From contig DDYJ01000179.1 of NCBI GenBank assembly GCA_002347905.1, positions 5,026-12,263 on the forward strand: a stretch of 7,238 nt of DNA, read 5' to 3'. Both the position numbers and the translations under genes were made by a program. The notes beneath the pieces are model-generated. The model saw only the letters and a list, made by a program, of their open reading frames with translations. It made no database searches and had not been told where the DNA came from. Shown here one piece after another: positions 1 to 6,089 of the stretch (positions are counted from its first letter, which is position 1; every line of letters begins with the position of its first letter). The stretch is from Comamonadaceae bacterium UBA2237. GTDB lineage: Bacteria > Pseudomonadota > Gammaproteobacteria > Burkholderiales > Burkholderiaceae_C.

Positions 1-1709
1 ACGAAGGCGCAGATTGCTTCGCCAGTGGTGTCGTCAGGACGTCCCACCACAGCAGCTTCTGCGACCAACTCCGTACAACTCACCAATGCAGATTCGATCT
101 CCATAGTGCCCATACGGTGGCCGGACACGTTTAGCACGTCGTCAATACGCCCTGTGATGGTGAAGTAGCCTGAGTGTTCATCGCGAATAGCGCCGTCACC
201 TGCTAAATAGTATTTACCTTTGAATTCTTCGGGGTAGTAGCTTTTCTTGAAACGCTCAGGGTCACCCCAAATGGTGCGAATCATGGAAGGCCAAGGTTTT
301 TTCACGACCAAGATACCGCCTTGTCCGTTGGGCATATCGTTACCTGCTTCGTCGACGATGGCGGCTTGAATACCTGGGAAGGGTAAGGTGCATGAACCTG
401 GAACCATGGGTGTCACACCAGGAAGAGGCGTAATCATGTGTCCGCCAGTTTCGGTTTGCCAGAAGGTGTCTACGATGGGGCAACGGCTGCCACCCACATG
501 TTTGTAATACCACTCCCAAGCAGCTGGGTTGATAGGCTCGCCCACAGAGCCAAGCAAACGCAAGCTGCTGAGGTTGTAGCTCTTGGGATGCACAGCATCG
601 TTGGCTTCTGCTGCTTTGATGAGTGAACGAATCGCTGTAGGTGCTGTGTAGAAGATAGAGACTTTGTGGTCTTGGATCATTTTCCAAAAGCGACCTGCAT
701 CCGGATAGGTCGGCACACCTTCAAACACAATTTCAGTGCCGCCTAATGCTAGCGGGCCGTAGGTGATGTAAGTATGTCCTGTGACCCAGCCGATGTCTGC
801 CGTACACCAGAACACGTCGTTGTCTTTGAGGTCGAAGGTCCACTCAGTCGTAAGTGCTGCGTGAAGCAAATAGCCACCCGTGCTGTGTTGTACGCCTTTG
901 GGCTTGCCTGTAGATCCAGAGGTGTAGAGCAAAAAGAGTGGGTGCTCTGCGCCCACCCATTCGGGTTCGCAGGTGGCGGCTTGTTTGTCACACAACTCAT
1001 GCATCCATTGGTCGCGACCTGCTTGCATGGCGATGTCTGAACCTGTGCGCTTCACTACCAAAACGTTTTTGATACTTTCGCAACCACCTAAAGCTATGGC
1101 TTCATCCACGATGGCTTTCAAAGGTAAATGTTTACCGCCACGCACTTGTTGGTCAGCGGTGATCACAGCTACAGCGCCTGTGTCCTCTATGCGGTCTCGT
1201 AATGATTGGGCGGAGAAGCCGCCAAACACCACCGAGTGTGTCGCGCCAATGCGTGCGCAGGCTTGCATAGCAGCGACACCGTCGATCGACATCGAGATGT
1301 AGATCATCACGCGATCACCTTTTTTAACGCCGATGGATTTCAATCCATTGGCGATTTGGCAGGTCTTTGACAGCAACTGGCTGTAGGTAATCTTGGTGAC
1401 TTCGCCACCGTCTGCTTCAAAAATTAAAGCGGTCTTGTTGCCATGGCCTTTTTCGATATTGCGGTCTAGGCAGTTGTAGGAGGCATTGAGCGTGCCGTCT
1501 TCAAACCATTTGAAGAAGGGCGCATCGCTTTGGTTCAAAATTTTGGTGAAAGGGGTTTTCCAGCTGATCAGGCGACGCGCTTGTTCTGCCCAAAAGCCCT
1601 CGTAATCGGCATCGGCTTTTTTGCACAAAGCCTCGTAAGCAGTCATCCCAGAAACGGCTGCCTGTTTGACAAATGCGTCAGACGGATGGTGGATGGTGAG
1701 TTCGCTCAT
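1..1709 (-). CDS. acs: Acetyl-CoA synthetase (AMP-forming), N-terminal 569 residues; 3' end outside window
   Basis: Converts acetate, ATP and CoA to acetyl-CoA, AMP and pyrophosphate through an acetyl-adenylate; cytoplasmic. The frame is open from the ATG at 1709 to the window edge with no stop. Seen in order: an N-terminal ACS-type region; the ATP-binding loop [11 protein letters not shown] at residues 262-272; [12 protein letters not shown] at 301-312; GSVGEPIN at 387-394; [10 protein letters not shown] at 414-423; the AGDG motif at 503-506; and the hinge [13 protein letters not shown] at 520-532. These are the adenylate-forming (ANL) motifs in their usual order and spacing, and the sequence matches AcsA closely. 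The family is about 650-660 residues, so some 80-90 are missing, including the C-terminal catalytic lysine in the PKTRSGK motif that is regulated by acetylation. The start is supported by AGGAG 9 nt upstream. It is separated from the upstream operon by an intrinsic terminator. Oddity: residues 138-143 lack two prolines usual in this family. Confidence 0.97.
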   Translation of the reverse strand, partial: MSELTIHHPSDAFVKQAAVSGMTAYEALCKKADADYEGFWAEQARRLISWKTPFTKILNQSDAPFFKWFEDGTLNASYNCLDRNIEKGHGNKTALIFEADGGEVTKITYSQLLSKTCQIANGLKSIGVKKGDRVMIYISMSIDGVAAMQACARIGATHSVVFGGFSAQSLRDRIEDTGAVAVITADQQVRGGKHLPLKAIVDEAIALGGCESIKNVLVVKRTGSDIAMQAGRDQWMHELCDKQAATCEPEWVGAEHPLFLLYTSGSTGKPKGVQHSTGGYLLHAALTTEWTFDLKDNDVFWCTADIGWVTGHTYITYGPLALGGTEIVFEGVPTYPDAGRFWKMIQDHKVSIFYTAPTAIRSLIKAAEANDAVHPKSYNLSSLRLLGSVGEPINPAAWEWYYKHVGGSRCPIVDTFWQTETGGHMITPLPGVTPMVPGSCTLPFPGIQAAIVDEAGNDMPNGQGGILVVKKPWPSMIRTIWGDPERFKKSYYPEEFKGKYYLAGDGAIRDEHSGYFTITGRIDDVLNVSGHRMGTMEIESALVSCTELVAEAAVVGRPDDTTGEAICAF

Positions 1710-1718
1710 GGGGAATGT

Positions 1719-1723
1719 CTCCT
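1719..1723 (-). promoter_or_regulatory. Ribosome binding site of acs
   Basis: On the minus strand AGGAG lies 9 nt before the ATG at 1709. It fixes the acs start. Only 38 nt separate this ATG from the end of the upstream terminator, and I could not identify a convincing -35/-10 pair there. Confidence 0.8.
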
Positions 1724-1747
1724 GATCTTTTTGGGAATACTAATATG

Positions 1748-1773
1748 AAAAAACCCCGCTACTGTGGCGGGGT
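1748..1773 (-). terminator. Intrinsic terminator ending the recD/zor/DUF4337 transcription unit
   Basis: The minus strand reads ACCCCGC, a 7-nt loop, then GCGGGGT running into a six-T tract (T tract at 1753-1748). The 7-bp GC-rich stem pairs 1753-1759 with 1767-1773. The T tract lies on the minus-strand side only, so it stops leftward transcription coming from the DUF4337 gene just before acs. Confidence 0.88.
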
Positions 1774-1781
1774 GCTCTTAC

Positions 1782-1800
1782 AGGGGTCTGACTGCCCCCT
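1782..1800. repeat. Short GC hairpin in the DUF4337-acs intergenic region
   Basis: AGGGG at 1782-1786 can pair with CCCCT at 1796-1800 across a 9-nt loop. It sits between the DUF4337 stop and the main terminator. It has no T tract on the minus strand, so it is not a terminator alone; it may be an accessory stem that protects the transcript end, or it may have no role. Confidence 0.35.
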
Positions 1801-1820
1801 TTCCTAGGGTTTGCGCTAAA

Positions 1821-2393
1821 TCAAACCAGCAGCAAAAACCCATTAATAGTTGACAAAATACCTAAGACTCCCAGCCCACAAGGAACCCAGAAGAGGGCAT
1901 GTACCCCCGTCAAAATGGCGACAGAGGTCAACACAATGGCAATTTGAAGCAGGGCTTCTGCGTAATCAAACCATGGGTCTTGTGCTAATGCATGGTCGCG
2001 TTCATGCTCCAACTCTTTGGCTCTGGCCATCAATTCTTTTTTGCCGTCACCCGTTTCAGGCTCAGATTCGTATCGGGCAATATTTTTCTGGTAGTCGGCT
2101 AGTTTCTTTTCAGCCAGCTCTTTGGCTTTGGGCGATAACTTATCTTGCGCTAACTGGAGTTGCAAGTTATCTGCAGCAATTTTGTATTCGGTTTGTCGAA
2201 TATTTTTGGCTTGGTAAAACGCATACGCATTAGCAGCCAAGATATTGTTGACCGTACTTTCTTTAGAGGCATTGTTGCCACCTAAACCAGCAATGGCTAA
2301 AACCATTGCTAAGGCAGATACCAACATAGCGCAACGACCTCGGAAGGGGTCGCTGTGTCCTTCTGGCAATTCTGTTTCTGGGACTTCACTCAT
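1821..2393 (-). CDS. DUF4337-type small inner-membrane protein, fourth gene of the zor cluster
   Basis: 190 residues, function unknown. Seen: a short polar acidic N-terminus, a first membrane helix at about residues 21-38 followed by the small-residue turn GLGGNNA (36-42), then WALK-like helix residues AFYQAKNIRQT at 58-68, a charged Lys/Glu/Ala-rich helical segment to about residue 140, and a membrane hairpin at 146-164 and 166-190. This layout and the AFYQAKNIRQT segment match the DUF4337 family as I remember it. Start: AGGAG 8 nt upstream of the ATG, the best ribosome binding site in the cluster. It lies 55 nt after zorC on the same strand and ahead of the terminator, so it is probably co-transcribed. 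DUF4337 proteins also occur alone in proteobacteria, so its place here could be coincidental. No enzyme motif is visible; a membrane-acting role is only a guess. Confidence 0.85.
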   Translation of the reverse strand: MSEVPETELPEGHSDPFRGRCAMLVSALAMVLAIAGLGGNNASKESTVNNILAANAYAFYQAKNIRQTEYKIAADNLQLQLAQDKLSPKAKELAEKKLADYQKNIARYESEPETGDGKKELMARAKELEHERDHALAQDPWFDYAEALLQIAIVLTSVAILTGVHALFWVPCGLGVLGILSTINGFLLLV

Positions 2394-2401
2394 TTAGTTT
2401 T

Positions 2402-2406
2402 CTCCT
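2402..2406 (-). promoter_or_regulatory. Ribosome binding site of the DUF4337 gene
   Basis: AGGAG on the minus strand lies 8 nt before the ATG at 2393. The zorB and zorC starts have no comparable Shine-Dalgarno sequence, so this gene may be translated more strongly or more independently than the genes before it. Confidence 0.75.
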
Positions 2407-2411
2407 ATGGC

Positions 2412-2426
2412 TGATTTTGAAAATCA
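2412..2426. repeat. 15-bp dyad between zorC and the DUF4337 gene
   Basis: TGATTTT and AAAATCA flank a single central G. The symmetry is perfect over 7-bp arms, just upstream of the ribosome binding site. It could be an operator-like site for a dimeric regulator or chance in an AT-rich gap. Two further dyads lie nearby: AATACGTATT at 2437-2446, and TTGGCA/TGCCAA (7-nt spacer) at 2457-2475 inside the zorC 3' end. Confidence 0.35.
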
Positions 2427-2448
2427 AGTTTCAACAAATACGTATTAT

Positions 2449-3870
2449 CTAATTGTTTGGCATCAAATCTGCCAATGGAATGGTGATGCCTAATTGTTTC
2501 GAAATAAAGTCACGCGCAGTTTCTTGCCATTGCCCTATTTCGGAGCCAAGGTGTAACAAACCAGGGTCGTCTAGTTGCCCTTGGTTGAAGTCGAGTGGCG
2601 TGGGAAAGCGTAATTGGAACAACTCGTAAGTATGTGCATACAACTTAGGCGCTTGCTTGTTAGACATAGGGATTGCCCTAAGGCGGCCTTGGTGACTCCA
2701 ATCACAAAACAAAATACTTCCCATGCGCAACATCAGCACGCATTGGTTTGGCGAGATTTTGCCCAGAATCTTGGCGTGGCTGAGTTCATGTTCGGTATCG
2801 ATTTTTTCTAAGGCTACAGCCGCCTCTTCGCCCAAGGCGATCCATGCTTCCGATATGTGGCCACCATGGAAGTAGGCCTCCCAAAATCTGCGGCGATAAG
2901 CGCCGATATCGTCATCCGTGTGTCGCAAGATTTCAAAGAAAGCATCCATCGTGCGGCCAGTCAGCCAACGGCTGGCAGTATCTATGGCTTCTTTGCGCAC
3001 ACCCAACCAGCCCGCGTGGTTGTGGCGCGGGTCACCCAGCATAGACAGCAATTTGGTGAGTAAGAAGTTTTTAATTTCATGCGAAGGTGATTTTGCAAAC
3101 CAAGGTGATAGCAATGCAAAAGCAAATTCATCGCGCCAAATCGGATAACGAAAGCGTTGCGTTACTGTGCCTGCATCGTGCATGGCCCATTCGCACATGC
3201 GTTCGATATAAGGCTGGGTCGCACGTATTTCTTCTGGTGCTTTAAGTGCCTCAGCAAAAGCTTGACGACAAAAGTTATTCAACCAAAACCCGCGTGTAAG
3301 CGCATGGTGCTCTTGCCACTGAACCAAGGTTCTTTTAGGTGGCATAGTCAATAAATCATTAGCGACTTGAATGGGACCATTAATGGGATCCAAGATATCT
3401 AAGGTAGTTATGAGGCGCGATAAACCACCGGCTTGGGTTTCTAACAAAGCATCGATCACCCGTTTGTCTTGAAAAAATCGACGCGCAGTCTGCGCTAATT
3501 TTTGAAATAAGGTGTCTTCAGGCGTGAAGTGTTCTAAATAGGTGTGTAACAAACTGCGCCCCCATTTCAAGGGTCGGCGCGATTGCAAAGCTTCAGGCAC
3601 TGCAATGTCTAAATAGTGCTGCGTCAATGGGCCATGAGGATGTAGGCCGTGGCCACCTTGTAGCCATAGAGCATAAGGAATATGGCGCCAGTCACGTTGT
3701 CGTGGCAAATCACTCTTTGGAGAGAACTCTACTACTGCAAACGCCTGATAAGTTCTCTCCCCCACCGTGCGCAGATCTGGGTCTTTGCCAAAATTACTGC
3801 TGCGCTTCACGCTAGCTGCAGTGGCTAGCTTTTCAAAATCTTGTGGCAGTGGGATAAAAAGGTTTTCCAT
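2449..3870 (-). CDS. zorC: ZorC-like EH-signature domain protein (Zorya anti-phage system)
   Basis: 473 residues with no signal peptide or membrane helix, so cytoplasmic. The C-terminal half carries features I associate with the EH-signature family: LGDPR followed by a conserved Trp (residues 278-288), a WLTGR segment (302-306), RRRFWEAYF (326-334), AWIALG (342-347), and the strand-like block ending in CDWSHQG (389-395). The candidate signature residues are E331 and H393; the residue two before the WSH Ser, where I would expect Glu, is D390. The N-terminal 250 residues are helical-looking and I do not recognise them. In type I Zorya, ZorC is a DNA-binding component that acts with ZorD after the ZorAB motor senses phage. 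It starts 9 nt after the zorB stop with no clear Shine-Dalgarno, which suggests translational coupling. The assignment rests on neighbours plus motifs recalled from memory; a distant EH-signature protein of another role remains possible. Confidence 0.75.
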   Translation of the reverse strand: MENLFIPLPQDFEKLATAASVKRSSNFGKDPDLRTVGERTYQAFAVVEFSPKSDLPRQRDWRHIPYALWLQGGHGLHPHGPLTQHYLDIAVPEALQSRRPLKWGRSLLHTYLEHFTPEDTLFQKLAQTARRFFQDKRVIDALLETQAGGLSRLITTLDILDPINGPIQVANDLLTMPPKRTLVQWQEHHALTRGFWLNNFCRQAFAEALKAPEEIRATQPYIERMCEWAMHDAGTVTQRFRYPIWRDEFAFALLSPWFAKSPSHEIKNFLLTKLLSMLGDPRHNHAGWLGVRKEAIDTASRWLTGRTMDAFFEILRHTDDDIGAYRRRFWEAYFHGGHISEAWIALGEEAAVALEKIDTEHELSHAKILGKISPNQCVLMLRMGSILFCDWSHQGRLRAIPMSNKQAPKLYAHTYELFQLRFPTPLDFNQGQLDDPGLLHLGSEIGQWQETARDFISKQLGITIPLADLMPNN

Positions 3871-3879
3871 GCAAGTGGC

Positions 3880-4629
3880 TTATCGAACTGCTTCTTGCAT
3901 TTTCTTGAGCGTACTCGCAGGGCCTTTGTTGCCGCCTATTTCATTAGGCTGAAAAGCCAGAACAAAGCGCAATTCAACTCGACGGTTCTTCGCAGGGTCG
4001 GTCTTGTCGCTCGGGCGCTCATCGGCATAAGAACTAATGCCAAAGACGGGTTGCTCACGTTCGTTGCGCAAGCTTTGCATAGCGCCCGCATTGAGAACTT
4101 TATAAACAGCGCGTGCCCGGTCAAGGCCTAAATGCCAGTTGCTGTAATCACCACGATGCAAGGGTGACGCATCGGTATGGCCTTCAATCAAGATAGTTTC
4201 GATCTCGACTTGCTGAGGATTGGGCGGACAGTCTATGGGTAATGCGCGGCGTTGTGAGAAAACATAGCAAGGAAGAATGCCTTGCAGTTGCTCACTGGCA
4301 AGTTTTAAGGTTCTTAGACCATCGCTAGCGAGGTCGGGTTGACCAAGTCCGAACAAGGTATCAGCAGGCAGGGTAATAACGCCAGAGGCCTGGTTGATAG
4401 TCACGGGCACTCCAGCTACTTGCAGGCGACTGCCAATCGCTTGCACCACTGCTGCCAGTGGGTCAGGTGGTGGTTCTTTGGGCTCTTCAGGTTTACGGGC
4501 TAACAGCACCATCACCATCACAATAAAAATAAACAAGATGCCAATCATCAAGTCGCTAGCAGAGGCCATATAGCCTGACTCTTCGACGTTTTCAGTCTCA
4601 GAAGGGGGGCGTCTACTTTTTATAAACAT
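3880..4629 (-). CDS. zorB: ZorB-like MotB/OmpA-family protein, peptidoglycan anchor of the ZorAB channel
   Basis: 249 residues. Seen: a short cytoplasmic N-terminus; one membrane helix at about residues 27-43, preceded by SASDLMIG with an Asp at position 26, where MotB-type proteins carry the proton-binding Asp; a Pro/Glu-rich linker (47-57); and a periplasmic OmpA-like domain with LIEGHTDASPLH (147-158), an Asn-Trp then RARAVY helix (164-176), and KNRRVELRF (214-222), which are the peptidoglycan-binding signatures. Cysteines 121 and 134 fall in the periplasmic part and could form a disulfide. By analogy it anchors ZorA to the cell wall and supplies the ion-carrying residue. It lies 58 nt after zorA and 9 nt before zorC. 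The ATG at 4629 has no strong Shine-Dalgarno; Met21 is an alternative, but the sequence before it is plausible as the cytoplasmic tail. Flagellar MotB is excluded by neighbours and by the short SASDLM-type N-terminus. Confidence 0.88.
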   Translation of the reverse strand: MFIKSRRPPSETENVEESGYMASASDLMIGILFIFIVMVMVLLARKPEEPKEPPPDPLAAVVQAIGSRLQVAGVPVTINQASGVITLPADTLFGLGQPDLASDGLRTLKLASEQLQGILPCYVFSQRRALPIDCPPNPQQVEIETILIEGHTDASPLHRGDYSNWHLGLDRARAVYKVLNAGAMQSLRNEREQPVFGISSYADERPSDKTDPAKNRRVELRFVLAFQPNEIGGNKGPASTLKKMQEAVR

Positions 4630-4687
4630 GTTGTGATGAAAGAGAAATCAGAACGCAAACCAAGCTGAATGACTTTGTTAGGTGGCA

Positions 4688-6082
4688 TTAAGACTTCGGA
4701 GGTAATGCATCGATGAATTCATCCAGCACCTCTTCTAAGTTGGTGATGCTTCCTCCCAATTGGTTGACCGCAGTGGCTAAATGTTGGTCCATCTTGGTGT
4801 GTAAGCCGGCCACTTGGGCGCTGTAGGTGCTCACACCTTGGGTCAATGCGTCAACGGTTCCATTCAATGCTTTTTGTGCATCCATCAAATGGGTGCGAAC
4901 TGTCTCGAGCGCTTGCTCGGTGGTATGTGCGCTGTCTTTGAATGTGTTGGCCGTTTCTTGTTGGGTAGTGACTGCGTTTTCAATTGCAGTAGCGCTAGAT
5001 TGGAATTTATCGGCAGTTACATCCACTTTGTCTGCGGTAGATTGCAGTCCACCCATGACGGTTTGTAAGTTCCCCAGCGTTTGGGATAGTTGTGCCATCA
5101 AACTTTCTAGCTGTTGTGCGCCTTGTTGTCCAGCATCAGCTGCACGCGACAGCGCAGTGTCAAGCGTGTTCACAGTACTGTTGGTGGTTTGAATCGTTTG
5201 CGCTAGGGCTTGCACCGCGTCTCCAAAAGACGCCATGCCAGTGGTGATTCCATGGGTGAGTACTGCGCCTGCTTTGCTCAGTTCCCCAGCCGCTTGGCTG
5301 CCCGCGTTGGTGAGACCACCTTCTAAACGTTTGAGTTCAGCCACTTGAGCTTGGTTTTGTTGCAAGATTTCTTGAAACAAAGAGAGTTGAACCCGCATGC
5401 TCGCTTCGGCTGCGTTGTCTGGAATTTTGCTGCGCAAGGTGTGGCACAACGCATCTATGCTGGCCTGCAAGTGACCTAAAGAAATTTTGGCGCGCCAGTT
5501 CCATGCCAATGAACACAAAAGACCCGCAATCGATGTGATGAACTTGCCACCAGCAGTGGCAATCAGCGATTGCAGAGCTTGGTCTTGTTGTCTAGCAGAC
5601 ACATCTAAAGCGTTCAAAGCCAAACCAGCTTGTTGTAGTGCTACGGCCAAGAAAATAAAAGTACACATCAAACCAAAACCAATTAAAAGATTGGGCATGG
5701 TTTCAAACAAAGACAAATTCAAACGTCCACCTAGAGCATCGCGGACTGTCCATGTCTCTGCGTGACTCCGAAAGCTGTAACTGGTGGTTGAAGTTTGCGC
5801 AGAGTTCCCAGCTGCGGGCAGATCGATTAAACCTGCTTGTGTCTCGCGTAATAAAAACCGCAAAACCTCATCGGGCGTTTTGCTTTGTGCTTGGGTCAGG
5901 ATATCGCGGCCTTTGTCATTGGAGGAGCGAACCCAATTGTCTAAATCCGCCACGCTTTTACGTACCTGATCGATACGGCGAGACCAAATAACAAAAACAG
6001 TAATTGAGAAAACAAAAATAACAGCAGCGATTAACAGGGGAACCAGTAACTGCTCGAGTTGCGCGAAGTAGGTGTGCATCAT
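4688..6082 (-). CDS. zorA: ZorA-like MotA/TolQ/ExbB-family channel protein with long helical tail
   Basis: 464 residues from the ATG at 6082 (numbering from this start). Seen: first membrane helix at about 12-33; a cytoplasmic stretch at 34-128; second membrane helix at 131-150, led by FETMPNLLIGFG (126-137) with the Pro-Asn entry common to MotA-type channels; and third helix near 181-198 in AGGKFITSIAGLLCS (177-191), with polar Thr/Ser residues suited to lining a pore. The remaining 265 residues are continuous Ala/Gln/Thr/Leu-rich helix with coiled-coil spacing, ending in TNLEEVLDEFIDAL (447-460). Long cytoplasmic tails separate ZorA from MotA, TolQ and ExbB. It is expected to form a pentamer around a ZorB dimer in the inner membrane and use the ion gradient to signal phage attack. 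The recD stop lies 7 bp upstream. A GTG at 6112 would add 10 residues and overlap recD by 23 bp; an ATG at 6079 is also possible. None has a good Shine-Dalgarno, consistent with coupling to recD. Confidence 0.88.
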   Translation of the reverse strand: MMHTYFAQLEQLLVPLLIAAVIFVFSITVFVIWSRRIDQVRKSVADLDNWVRSSNDKGRDILTQAQSKTPDEVLRFLLRETQAGLIDLPAAGNSAQTSTTSYSFRSHAETWTVRDALGGRLNLSLFETMPNLLIGFGLMCTFIFLAVALQQAGLALNALDVSARQQDQALQSLIATAGGKFITSIAGLLCSLAWNWRAKISLGHLQASIDALCHTLRSKIPDNAAEASMRVQLSLFQEILQQNQAQVAELKRLEGGLTNAGSQAAGELSKAGAVLTHGITTGMASFGDAVQALAQTIQTTNSTVNTLDTALSRAADAGQQGAQQLESLMAQLSQTLGNLQTVMGGLQSTADKVDVTADKFQSSATAIENAVTTQQETANTFKDSAHTTEQALETVRTHLMDAQKALNGTVDALTQGVSTYSAQVAGLHTKMDQHLATAVNQLGGSITNLEEVLDEFIDALPPKS

Positions 6083-6089
6083 GGCGCTA

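Noticed and set aside
438..1748. Plus-strand open frames opposite acs and smaller ones opposite the other genes
   Set aside because: They are antisense to well-supported conserved proteins, show no recognisable domains, and lack ribosome binding sites.
3808..3828. Repeated GCTAGC hexamers near the zorC 5' end
   Set aside because: They are two short self-complementary hexamers inside coding sequence, with no T tract and no regulatory context.
4630..4687. Possible small gene or promoter between zorA and zorB
   Set aside because: The 58-bp gap has no open frame, hairpin or convincing -10/-35 elements.
3880..6082. Flagellar MotA/MotB, or TolQ/TolR or ExbB/ExbD, as the identity of the channel pair
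   Set aside because: No flagellar, tol or ton genes are nearby, the channel protein has a 265-residue helical C-terminal tail not found in TolQ/ExbB/MotA, the partner has a full OmpA-like domain unlike TolR/ExbD, and a ZorC-like gene follows.
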